64,000 bases of DNA, taken from positions 1,922,001 through 1,986,000 of the forward strand of contig NZ_RBKS01000001.1 of NCBI RefSeq assembly GCF_003634555.1, in the 5' to 3' direction. This DNA is from Frondihabitans australicus (GTDB taxonomy: Bacteria; Actinomycetota; Actinomycetes; Actinomycetales; Microbacteriaceae). Below are positions 55,649-63,853 of the stretch, in pieces. Each line of letters starts with the position of its first letter. The first letter of the stretch is position 1. A model generated the notes under the pieces. It saw only the letters and a program-made list of their open reading frames with translations. It searched no databases and had not been told where the DNA came from. The translations under genes were made by a program, and so were the position numbers.

Positions 55649-55756
55649 CCGCAGCGGTCATCACCGACCGCCGCCCATCACCGCCCCACGGATCAAGTGC
55701 GAGCGCGACGGCGGTCGACAGGACGAGGGTGGCATTGAGGAACGATGGGCTCGGCG

Positions 55757-57529
55757 TCATGCATCGAGGACGAGAAGCGGGTCCTTCGATCGGGACACGC
55801 ACGGGTACATCACGTCTGTGCGATCCCCTTCAGCGGCGGTGAGGATGTCGTCGCGATGCTCGGGCCGGCCGGCGAGGACGCGCATCTCGCAGCTTCCGCA
55901 AATCCCCGTCTCGCAGGAGCCGGGCAGCTCGGGGAGGACAGAGCGGAGGGAATCGAGGGCGCTCTTGTCGGCGGGGACGTCGACTAATTCGCCAGTCTGC
56001 GGGAGGAACACCTTGAATGGACGGTTCTGGCTGTCATCCCGAGCGGTGGCGGCGAAGCGTTCGACGTGGAGGGTGAGGTTCGGATAGCCGTTGCTAATTT
56101 TCTCGTCAAGGGAATCCATCATCGACGACGGTCCGCAGCAGTACACGACTGATCCGTCTGGCAGTCCGGCTAGGGCTGCGTCGAGGTTCGGACGCGCATC
56201 TGCGTCAGCTGCGGAAATGGAGACCTGGTCGGGGTACTGGGTGGAAAGCTCGTCCGCGAACGGCATCCCGACGCGCGTGCGGCCCCGGTAGATCAGCTGC
56301 CACGGCTGCCCGGCGTGGTCGATGGCTTCGAGCATGGGCTTGAGCGCGGTGATGCCGATGCCGCCAGCGACGAACAGGTAGCGGGGGGCGTTCACGAGGG
56401 GGAAGTTGTTGCGGGGCCCTCCAATGCCGACTTTCGCTCCTTCGGCGAGGTCGAAGATCTCGATGGAACCGCCACGGCCCTCCGCTTCCCGCACCACCGA
56501 CACGTCGAAACCTCCGCGGTCCTCGGGGTCCCCATGGAGTGAGTACTGGCGGACTTTCCCCGAGGGTAGGAGCAGGTCGATGTGCGCGCCGGGTTCCCAC
56601 TCGGACACTGGAGATCCGTCCGCGACAGCGACCCGGAGCTGCACCAACGAGTCAGTCAGTTGCGTGCGCGCCGCCACGACGCCGTCAAGAACGCGTGTCG
56701 AGCCGACGCTGCCGCGATCAGCAGCGCTGCGACCGCCACCTGCAGCGGCGTCCGTGGCTATGAGGCGCGTCCGCGCCCGTCGGCGCACGACCAGCGCGAC
56801 CACAAGCATGGCGGTGGAGACACTCGGCAGCGGGATGCCCGTCACGAGGCCGATGGCGAGGTCAACGAGCGCCGCGAGGAAGAGACCGGCGACGACTAGG
56901 GTCGGTGCGGGAGCGAGGCGGCCCTCGGCACCTCTTGTCTGTGCCCGGTGTCCCCATCGAGTGCGGCCCCATGGCTTCGAGACCGACAAAAACACTTGGA
57001 ACGCTCCGCCGGCAGCTACCAGGCCGACGGCGATGATGGCCAGCAGGATGCTGGCGCCGTTCTTCCCGTCGAGCGAGGCTGCTTCGAGCTGGGGGTAGGC
57101 AGCTCCCGCGACCGAGGTCCCAGTGAGGATCTGCGCGATGGTCATGACGAACTTCGTCGTCACCCATCGGCTTCGGAAGTACCCCCATGTGGTCGTCGTG
57201 GATAGTCCGAAGCCAGTCCACGCGGCCGTGATCGCGGAGTAGCCCAGAATCTTCTGATCGAGCAGGTCGGACGCCAGAATCGTGCCGATCTTCAGATCAC
57301 CGGCGGCTGACGTGGCGCTGATGATGAGGAGCACTGTTACGGCCAGTGCCTGCCCCATCCAGCACACCGCGGCGACGATGTGAAGCCAGAGCAGGAGTGC
57401 CCGCCAGACCTTCGATGCATTCGGCTTCTTCTTACCGGGCCGGGCCACCGCGTCGCCGCCTCCCGAGCTCGCGGGGGCTTGTGACGAGTTGGCTGCGGTG
57501 ACATCGCTTGATGGTGTGATTGTGGTCAC
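55757..57529 (-). CDS. Membrane protein fused to FAD/NAD/2Fe-2S oxidoreductase
   Basis: 590 residues from GTG 57529. Residues ~45-260 have five membrane helices (LLLWLHIVAAVCWMGQALAVTVLL is the first), like DUF2269-type membrane proteins. After a basic linker comes a complete phthalate-dioxygenase-reductase-like unit: RQYSL (FAD), GGIGITALKPMLE (NAD pocket), YCCGPSSMMDSL, and a C-terminal ferredoxin domain with CETGICGSC...MYPC ligands for a 2Fe-2S cluster. This order suggests membrane-tethered electron transfer from NADH to an unknown acceptor. Last gene of the MFS operon. Confidence 0.82.
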   Translation of the reverse strand: MTTITPSSDVTAANSSQAPASSGGGDAVARPGKKKPNASKVWRALLLWLHIVAAVCWMGQALAVTVLLIISATSAAGDLKIGTILASDLLDQKILGYSAITAAWTGFGLSTTTTWGYFRSRWVTTKFVMTIAQILTGTSVAGAAYPQLEAASLDGKNGASILLAIIAVGLVAAGGAFQVFLSVSKPWGRTRWGHRAQTRGAEGRLAPAPTLVVAGLFLAALVDLAIGLVTGIPLPSVSTAMLVVALVVRRRARTRLIATDAAAGGGRSAADRGSVGSTRVLDGVVAARTQLTDSLVQLRVAVADGSPVSEWEPGAHIDLLLPSGKVRQYSLHGDPEDRGGFDVSVVREAEGRGGSIEIFDLAEGAKVGIGGPRNNFPLVNAPRYLFVAGGIGITALKPMLEAIDHAGQPWQLIYRGRTRVGMPFADELSTQYPDQVSISAADADARPNLDAALAGLPDGSVVYCCGPSSMMDSLDEKISNGYPNLTLHVERFAATARDDSQNRPFKVFLPQTGELVDVPADKSALDSLRSVLPELPGSCETGICGSCEMRVLAGRPEHRDDILTAAEGDRTDVMYPCVSRSKDPLLVLDA

Positions 57530-57533
57530 GGTT

Positions 57534-57758
57534 TCACTCTTTCGAGAGGTGTGCGCGTTCAGGGATGGTGGCGCCCGTATCAAGCGACGGGGCCTGGGTC
57601 TCGGCATCCTGGTTCTCGTTCGTGCGCCGTGGGGGCTCGGACTTCGGGCCGATCTGACCCGCGACCTGCGGGTCCAAGTGGGGATCGGAGTTCGCCTTTG
57701 CCGCCTCTGGCGGGGACGGGGGCTTGCGGTGTCCGAGGAGGTGTCGGTACGCGGTCAC
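57534..57758 (-). CDS. 74-residue hydrophilic protein between exporter and reductase
   Basis: GTG at 57758 overlaps the MFS stop by four bases (GTGA), and the stop at 57534 is 4 bases before the reductase GTG. The sequence is polar and proline-rich (PPSPPEAAKAN, PKSEPPRRTNENQ), with no domain or transmembrane segment. The tight fit at both ends is the evidence for a real gene. Homology unknown; it could be a disordered C-terminal extension lost from the MFS protein. Confidence 0.45.
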   Translation of the reverse strand: MTAYRHLLGHRKPPSPPEAAKANSDPHLDPQVAGQIGPKSEPPRRTNENQDAETQAPSLDTGATIPERAHLSKE

Positions 57759-59284
57759 GATTCGATGTCGAGCTGCATGGTTTCGTCCTCCTCGGTGTCG
57801 GTGTCGGCGATGGGTCCGGAGCGGAACATCACGGCGGTGAGGACTGCAGCTGCGAGGAACACACCGGCCGCGACCCAGAACACGATGTGGTCGCCGTAGA
57901 GCGTCGCCACGGCTTGCAGCTGCGCCCGGTTAGTTCCTGCCGTGTGGCTTTCCACGTAGGCCGTTCCGGCGGCGGCGGCGATGGAGGTGAACACGGCCAG
58001 GCCGATGGAGCCGCCGACCTGCTGCGCGGTGCTGACCATCGCGGAAGCGACGCCATTGTCTTGGGCAGGCAGGCCGGATGTTGCGACGTTCTGCGCGGAC
58101 CCGAAAACGAAGCCGAAACCGAGCCCGAGGATCAATACCGAGGGGAGCACGTGGGAGGCGTAGTCATCCCCACTGCCGATGCGGGTCAGGAGAACCACCG
58201 CGACCGCAGCGAGGACCAGCCCGAGAGGAACGAGCGGTCGTGGCCCAAATCGGGGCAGCAAGACGGAACCTGACACGGCTGCGCCGAGGACAAGGGTCGC
58301 CACCATCGGCACGAATCCGAACCCGGACTGCAGCGGGGTGAAATCGAGGTCGCGCTGGAGATAGTAAGTCAGGAACAGGAACGCGGCGAAGGAGCCGACC
58401 CCAGCCGCACCGATCGACATGAGCGCAGCGCCGCGGTTCCGATCCACGACCACCCGCAGCGGGAGCAGCGGGTTCGCGACGCGGTACTGACGGAGTACGA
58501 AAAGTCCGATCAGCACCACAGCGGCACCGACGGGGAGCCACGTCCATAGATCCGACCAGCCGTGGTCGGCCGCGTTGCTCAACCCATAGACCATCCCGAA
58601 CAGCCCAGCGACGACGAGCGCGGCGCCGGGGACGTCGAGCGCGGCACCGCGATCGCGGCGGACTTCGTCCCGCACGAACAGCAGGCCGCCGACGAGGGCG
58701 ACTGCGGCGATCGCGACGTTGATGTACAGGCACCATCGCCACGACACGACGCCGGTGAGCACACCGCCAAGGATGAGCCCGATCACGCCACCCATGCCCG
58801 AGACTGCGCCGAAGACCGAGAACGCTCGCGCTCGCTCCTTCTTGTCCCGGTCAAACGTGACCGATACGAGCGACAGGGCAGCGGGAGCGAGGGTCGCAGC
58901 GAACACGCCCTGAGCGATCCGCGCGATCAGCAGCATCTCGAAGCTGCCGGCGGCTCCGCCAACCGCCGACGCGACGGCAAACCCGATGAGGCCGACGAGG
59001 AAGAGCCGCTTGCGGCCGAACCGGTCCGAGAGTCGCCCCATAAACAGCAGGAGACTGCCATACGCGAGTGCGTAGCCGGTGACGATCCACGCCCGACTTT
59101 CGGAGGCGAAGCCGAGGTCGGCTTGCGCAGTCGGGAGCGCGATGTTGATGATCGTGCCATCGAGTACGTCCATCAGCTGGGCGAGGCTCAGAACGATGAG
59201 CGCCAGCCAGCGGCTGCGATCGGTGGGTCTGCCGTGCCGGCTACCTGCGGTTTCAGCAGTCGGAGCGGTGTGTGCCGAGGCCAT
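57755..59284 (-). CDS. MFS drug exporter, DHA2 (EmrB/QacA) family
   Basis: 509 residues, 14 predicted helices. LDGTIINIALPTAQADLG in helix 1 and GRLSDRFGRKRLFLVG (motif A) mark the DHA2 family. The C-terminal tail is acidic (TDTEEDET). Proton-driven export of drugs or cations is the family role. Divergent from a TetR gene at 59406; followed by the 74-residue protein and the reductase fusion. Confidence 0.9.
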   Translation of the reverse strand: MASAHTAPTAETAGSRHGRPTDRSRWLALIVLSLAQLMDVLDGTIINIALPTAQADLGFASESRAWIVTGYALAYGSLLLFMGRLSDRFGRKRLFLVGLIGFAVASAVGGAAGSFEMLLIARIAQGVFAATLAPAALSLVSVTFDRDKKERARAFSVFGAVSGMGGVIGLILGGVLTGVVSWRWCLYINVAIAAVALVGGLLFVRDEVRRDRGAALDVPGAALVVAGLFGMVYGLSNAADHGWSDLWTWLPVGAAVVLIGLFVLRQYRVANPLLPLRVVVDRNRGAALMSIGAAGVGSFAAFLFLTYYLQRDLDFTPLQSGFGFVPMVATLVLGAAVSGSVLLPRFGPRPLVPLGLVLAAVAVVLLTRIGSGDDYASHVLPSVLILGLGFGFVFGSAQNVATSGLPAQDNGVASAMVSTAQQVGGSIGLAVFTSIAAAAGTAYVESHTAGTNRAQLQAVATLYGDHIVFWVAAGVFLAAAVLTAVMFRSGPIADTDTEEDETMQLDIES

Positions 59285-59351
59285 CTGATCGTCCTTCTTC
59301 GTTGTCGCGCCGGAGGGGTGGAGCGCGTGACGTCGACGCTACATCAGAAAA

Positions 59352-59382
59352 CTTCACAGTGTTACTTTTCTTGTTGGTGAAG
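59352..59382. promoter_or_regulatory. Candidate TetR operator upstream of the MFS operon
   Basis: CTTCAC at 59352-59357 and GTGAAG at 59377-59382, with a 19-base AT-rich spacer, in the 121-base region between the MFS and TetR starts. Long spacer, so a weaker case than the operator at 55006. Confidence 0.4.
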
Positions 59383-59405
59383 GCCCGTCGCGCTAGCGTG
59401 GAGTC

Positions 59406-60089
59406 GTGGAGACCGCGGTGCCTGGCTTACGAGAGCGCAAGAAGCTCGCGCTCCGAGCGCGGCTCTCGGACACCGCGACCGCAATGTTCGCCGAGCACGG
59501 CTACGACAACGTCCGCGTCAGCGACATCGCCCTCGCGTGCGGCGTGACACCGAAAACGCTCTACAGCTACTTCCCGACGAAGGAGTCGTTGCTGTTCGAG
59601 CGTGGTGACGCGCTCGCCCTCGTCCTCAGCGAGGATCGTGCTTCAGACATTGGCCTCCTTGACGCCGTGCTCGACGCGATCCGGCGAGAGATTGACCAAC
59701 TTGCGACGACCTCACCGACGGCGACCTCGGGCGATGACCTGATCCGGGGAATCCGTGGATTCGTGTCGCTCGTCGCGGCGACACCGGCGCTCCGGGCGGT
59801 CGTGGCCGAACGGTCGGAAGCGCTCACCACGAGCGCCGCAGAAGCGTTATCGCGTCGGAACGGGCTTCCTCCGACCCATCCAGAGAACCAGGTCGCGGCG
59901 GGCGCCCTCATCAGCCTGTGGCGCATCCACCTCACCGGGCTCCTCGAGCACGGTAGAACCAGCAGCAACCTGACTGAGCTGCGTCGACGGACGATGGCCG
60001 ACGTCGACCGAGGAGCCGCACTCGTCAGGCCGGTCGTCGAGCAGGTCAGCACGGCCCGTCGAACCGAGAATGTCGCCGTTACTTCCTGA
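59406..60089 (+). CDS. TetR-family transcriptional regulator
   Basis: 227 residues, GTG start. HTH at about 12-62: ERKKLALRARLSDTATAMFAEHGYDNVRVSDIALACGVTPKTLYSYFPTKESLLF. The C-terminal domain is of no specific type I recognise. Likely repressor of the divergent DHA2 exporter operon. Confidence 0.9.
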   Translation: METAVPGLRERKKLALRARLSDTATAMFAEHGYDNVRVSDIALACGVTPKTLYSYFPTKESLLFERGDALALVLSEDRASDIGLLDAVLDAIRREIDQLATTSPTATSGDDLIRGIRGFVSLVAATPALRAVVAERSEALTTSAAEALSRRNGLPPTHPENQVAAGALISLWRIHLTGLLEHGRTSSNLTELRRRTMADVDRGAALVRPVVEQVSTARRTENVAVTS

Positions 60090-60550
60090 CTGCACGTGAG
60101 CCGGGCGACTGTCGGCAGTTTCCGTTGTGCCAGCGCCCATCGCCGCCCGCGGACGGGTAGCCTGCCGCAGAACAACGCCGCCGACCAGATATTGCGTCTG
60201 TGCCGGCATCACGTCGCTTCCGGCCCTGTCTACGTGCTCGCGGTCGCGCGTTCATGTCGGCCCGTGCGACGACCCGCCGATCCATCCACGGCAGTGTCGC
60301 AGGACGTGTGCTGTCGATAAGCACGGCCAAACAACGTGTCAATAGCCATATTTCCGAGACATTGACTGGCAGTTGTGCAAGTTGCATGGCGAACGACAGG
60401 TGCTGGCCGCCGACCCACCTGTCCTGGACCGGCTCGGTGAAGCCCCCGCCGAGAGGTCGGTGTCCGGCACCACTGCCACATTGCCTGTCCTGATACGAGC
60501 AGAGTCTCGAAAGACGATCGGTCCATCGGACGCGCCGCGCCTTTGGCCAT
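60090..60550. other. Gene-poor, lower-GC gap
   Basis: 461 bases with no supported gene. Several short frames exist but none has a plausible start or domain. It contains one of two related 24-base sequences (60349-60372). Confidence 0.5.
60349..60372. repeat. 24-bp repeat, left copy
   Basis: TATTTCCGAGACATTGACTG followed by GCAG. It matches the sequence at 61695-61718 at 20 of 24 positions in the same orientation. The pair brackets the PHP-domain gene. Confidence 0.55.
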
Positions 60551-61405
60551 TTAGCGTGTCCAAAAGTCTTCCGGTCGTGCGCCCGGGCGAAAATCCAACG
60601 CCTCGACCATCATCATTGCCTCAGGGAAGTTTGCCGCGAGATCGTCTGGTCCGTGGGTGTCGCTGCCGAAAGTAAGAGAGCGGCCGCCTTCTTGGGACCA
60701 CCATCGCGGAATCCAGGGCCAGAGTCTGCGGGTGTTCATCTCCAGAGCGCGCCCCGAGTCCGCAAGTGAACGCATCGCGGCGCGGAACCCTTCCTCGAAG
60801 CGACGCGGGTCAAAGGGTCCCTCGGTCTGGGTGGGCCAGGAGCGCACGGCGTAGTCGATGTGGGTGAAAACCTCGAAGGACTCAGAACCGGCGATCATAC
60901 GTGGGATCTCTTCCAGGTACGCCCACATGACGTCGTCAGCACTGCGGTGCTTGTAGAGAGTGGTCGGTTCAGTTCGATTGCCACGATCAAAGTCGAGCAT
61001 ATGCAGCGAGCCGTTGATCCGGTCGAAGTCGCTCCTGGCGAGCAGCGATGCTGCCTTCGTTTCCCACAGGTGCGGTTGGCCGAACTCAACGCCCGCGAGG
61101 ATCCTCAGCTGAGGATATTCGTGCCGGACACGTTCGATCGCCGCGAAGTATCCGTCTGCGTCGAACGGCGGGAGCGTGACGTGGCCGCGGTCGTCCATGT
61201 ACTTCTGAGTCGTTCCGCCGATGTCACCTGTGTCGGCGCGCCAGGAGTCCTCCAGATCGAGGTGCTCCGTGAAGACCAACGCCGGCAATCCGATTGCCAC
61301 AGCTCGTTCACAGATCCGTCCCATGGAGCCAGCCGACCTCGCGTCTGACCCATAGTCCCAGGACCACTCGCTATGAACGTGCGCATCCGCGGCCAGGTTC
61401 GGCAT
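60551..61405 (-). CDS. PHP-domain phosphoesterase, histidinol-phosphatase-like
   Basis: 284 residues. PHP metal-binding residues: DAHVHSEWSWD at 7-17, FTEHLD, GVEFGQPH, HxD in THIDYA, and GSDTHG near the C-terminus. In this family these His/Asp/Glu residues bind three metals. It resembles monofunctional histidinol-phosphatases (HisK) but no other histidine genes are near, so any phosphate ester is possible. Its flanks are gene-poor and its surroundings lower in GC. Confidence 0.8.
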   Translation of the reverse strand: MPNLAADAHVHSEWSWDYGSDARSAGSMGRICERAVAIGLPALVFTEHLDLEDSWRADTGDIGGTTQKYMDDRGHVTLPPFDADGYFAAIERVRHEYPQLRILAGVEFGQPHLWETKAASLLARSDFDRINGSLHMLDFDRGNRTEPTTLYKHRSADDVMWAYLEEIPRMIAGSESFEVFTHIDYAVRSWPTQTEGPFDPRRFEEGFRAAMRSLADSGRALEMNTRRLWPWIPRWWSQEGGRSLTFGSDTHGPDDLAANFPEAMMMVEALDFRPGARPEDFWTR

Positions 61406-62152
61406 TTCGAGAGGCTACTCCCGCCGCTCTGACGTCATCTACTGGTTGTTCGACCGGCGCCAGCTCTCCAGCTCCCCACGGGTAGCTGAGTGAGTAGTTC
61501 CGGGGTGTTCCGTCTCCGTCCGGGAAGCCGATCCGTCTCCGGGCACCTGGACGCGGTCGACGAAGGCGGGCAAGGTGGTCCGCGATCTATCTCAGTTCAC
61601 GCACTCCGTACGGATACCTCGTGTTGCACGAAGACTGAGCTGGGCGCTACTCGACGTTGCTGCTCCGTGCTGCCAAATTACGGGTCCGAGTCCGTATTTC
61701 AGACACGTTGAGTGGCAGACGGACACGTTAGCTGGCGGCCGACAAGCGCGCGCTCTTGAACCCCGAACTGCTCGGCCTGTTCCCACTTCACCCCCCGCCA
61801 ACAGCCTCCGACAATGACTATTATCGGAACCGATGCGGGAGCCTTCGGGCTGTATTCATGGTCGACGTTCACGACGGGTTGCGTACGGCATGGACTACGG
61901 ATCGCCGTTTAGCGTCCGGGTATGCAGGATCTGCACACGAGAGTTCGAACGCTGTCTGAGGAGCGCGCCGAACTCGGCGCGACACACCGGCGATTTCGAG
62001 CCGGTGGTCCATCGTCCCAGTGGCTGCTGTACGGGCAGGCTCGTACTACGGCAGGCGCCTGCTCGAGCTCTCTCCGGGCGATCTAGGATCACGGCATGAC
62101 TTAAGCATCTGGTGGCTCCGGCGAAGCTGGCGCGTTTTTCTGGGATGAAGCA
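61406..62152. other. Gene-poor, lower-GC gap
   Basis: 747 bases with no supported gene. Short frames only; none with a credible start or a recognised domain. Contains the right copy of the 24-bp repeat. Base composition is visibly less GC-rich than the core genome. Confidence 0.5.
61695..61718. repeat. 24-bp repeat, right copy
   Basis: TATTTCAGACACGTTGAGTG followed by GCAG, 20 of 24 identical to 60349-60372. The distance between the copies is about 1.35 kb. Confidence 0.55.
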
Positions 62153-62500
62153 GTGGGCCCGTTCTTCGACGAAAGTGGTCTTCTGAAGTGTTGGGGACAC
62201 GACCGGCGGTTCCTGGAGGAACGAATCGCGATTGGCGAAGTTCTGCACGTCGTGACCTCGGACGGTATGACTCTCTTCCCGTCTTTTCAGTTCGACTCCG
62301 AGGGCGGCCTCCTACCGAGGCTGGCCGAGATGCTCGAGCTGGTCGATCCGGACATGAGGAATCCCTGGGGAGACGCGTTGTGGCTGAACGCGCCGCAAGA
62401 GGATCTTGACGGCATGACGCCCGCGGAAGCCCTTCGAACGTCCCGCGCTGACGACGCTCTCACGATCGGAAGTCATGCAGGTGCTTTTCGGCTCCCCTGA
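62153..62500 (+). pseudogene. Xre/MbcA/ParS-type antitoxin-like remnant
   Basis: From GTG 62153, 115 residues. The sequence FPSFQFDSEGGLLPRLAEML followed by NPWGDALWLNAPQEDLDGMTPAEAL matches the toxin-binding end of Xre/MbcA/ParS-like antitoxins of RES-type toxin systems. The typical N-terminal HTH is only partly present: an in-frame TAA lies about 50 bases upstream of GTG 62153 and no better start is available. No RES toxin is nearby. Probably a decayed antitoxin. Confidence 0.5.
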
Positions 62501-62810
62501 TCTTTGCGCGGGTCGCTCTCACTCCTTTCTTTGCCGGACTCCGTGATTGATCGGCCGCACCCGTCAATCATTCGTTGCTCATTGATATGCCAGAGTTGGT
62601 TGCTGCCTGGTCGCGAGCGAATGAAAGCAATGAGGGGCACGTTATCGTGTCATCTGACAAACCAACTTCCAGCGCGAGCGCGACTTGATGTCGCCGCACC
62701 TCTACAGTCCCTCGAAAATCGAGCGAAGATGAAGTACGCCAACTGACACTCCCTTCAGCCGTTGCGCTTATTCGCTCGAGTAGAAAGCGGAGTCGCTGGC
62801 TGAAGCTACT
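62501..62810. other. Gene-poor gap
   Basis: 310 bases with no supported gene and no recognised site. Confidence 0.4.
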
Positions 62811-63167
62811 GTGCCAATTATGGGCGTGCGCGGTTCCGCAGAAAGCCTCGACGCGATCCTGCGCAAGCGACCCGACACGCACCCGTTTGCGGTGCCCGCG
62901 GTGCCCGGTGGCCAGGGGCTGTGGCTCATGCGCGTCACGCCGACGCCGATCGGGTACTGCGTGAAGCGCGCCGAGCGCGGCACGCACGTCTACGACGTCT
63001 ACGCGCACTGCCGCGACGCCGGTGGGAGGCGGCCCTGGCTGAAGACGTTCGCGACGTTCAACTCCGCCGTCGCCTGGGCCGTGCAGCATGAGCGCGACAT
63101 CCACGAGCTGATCGCGAAGAACAGCCCCGAGCCCGAGTCGTGGCCGCCGCCGGGTGTCGGATACTGA
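62811..63167 (+). CDS. Hypothetical protein
   Basis: 118 residues from GTG 62811, or 115 from ATG 62820. Short, soluble, with a central GLWLMRVTPTPIGYCVKRAERGTHVYDVYAHC beta-rich region and a Trp/Arg-rich helix (FNSAVAWAVQHERDIHEL). Not recognised. Composition is again high-GC, unlike the gap upstream. Confidence 0.55.
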   Translation: MPIMGVRGSAESLDAILRKRPDTHPFAVPAVPGGQGLWLMRVTPTPIGYCVKRAERGTHVYDVYAHCRDAGGRRPWLKTFATFNSAVAWAVQHERDIHELIAKNSPEPESWPPPGVGY

Positions 63168-63217
63168 CCTCCAGTATCCGAGCAACGCGGTCTCCGGGAG
63201 CGGTCTCCCCTGCGAGG

Positions 63218-63748
63218 ATGGAAGGCATGGGGGAAGCACGCAGGCGAGGCAGGGCCGCGCGATTCCGGACCGGTGGCGCGTACATCCGACGGCTCGCGCC
63301 TGCGGACCGCGCCGCGTTCGGCAAGCTCACGAACGGCTCCAACGCTCTCGGCGTGCTCGGCGTGCTCTGGCCCATGGGGCTTGCCGTGTTCGCGACCGTC
63401 CGGGGCTTCATCACCGAGCCGAACCTCCCCGGGCTCAGCAGGTACCGGTACCAGCAGGTCGCGCCCGGCTGGCCGAACTTCACCGTGCCGTGGCCGTTCG
63501 CCGCGGCGCTGCTCGTCGCAGCGATCCTCATGACCGTCTGGATGCTCCGGCACCCGGCTGTGTTCAAGATCTCCTGGGGTGCCACGGTCTGGGCATGGGC
63601 CGGCATCGCGATCGGGATCACCTGCACCGCCGTCATGTACCTCGGAGCGCCCGGGTGGCCCGTCTGGCAGATCTGGCTCGGGATCCCGGCCTTCGTCGTC
63701 GCCGCAGTCGTCTTCGTGTACGGGCGCCGCATGAAGAATCGTCGCTGA
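63218..63748 (+). CDS. Four-helix membrane protein
   Basis: 176 residues from ATG 63218 (an ATG at 63227 is equally possible). A basic N-terminus (GEARRRGRAARF) and four membrane helices (about 42-62, 85-105, 113-135, 143-165), ending with RRMKNRR. No family recognised. Convergent with the ArsR gene at the window edge. Confidence 0.6.
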   Translation: MEGMGEARRRGRAARFRTGGAYIRRLAPADRAAFGKLTNGSNALGVLGVLWPMGLAVFATVRGFITEPNLPGLSRYRYQQVAPGWPNFTVPWPFAAALLVAAILMTVWMLRHPAVFKISWGATVWAWAGIAIGITCTAVMYLGAPGWPVWQIWLGIPAFVVAAVVFVYGRRMKNRR

Positions 63749-63853
63749 TCGCGTCAGGCGTCGTCGAACCGCGCGTCGATCTGCGGGTCGTGGAGCGGCA
63801 GCATCAAGTCGACCATCGCGGTGATCGCGGTGCTGACGCGCAGCCGCGTCGGC

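Noticed and set aside
60090-62810. An insertion sequence explaining the gene-poor stretches
   Set aside because: No transposase fragment could be recognised in any frame; only the 24-bp direct repeat pair hints at mobile ends.
63749-63853. Short minus-strand frame ending ...DPQIDARFDDA after the ArsR fragment
   Set aside because: It overlaps the ArsR coding region in another frame and has no identifiable start or family; too short to support.
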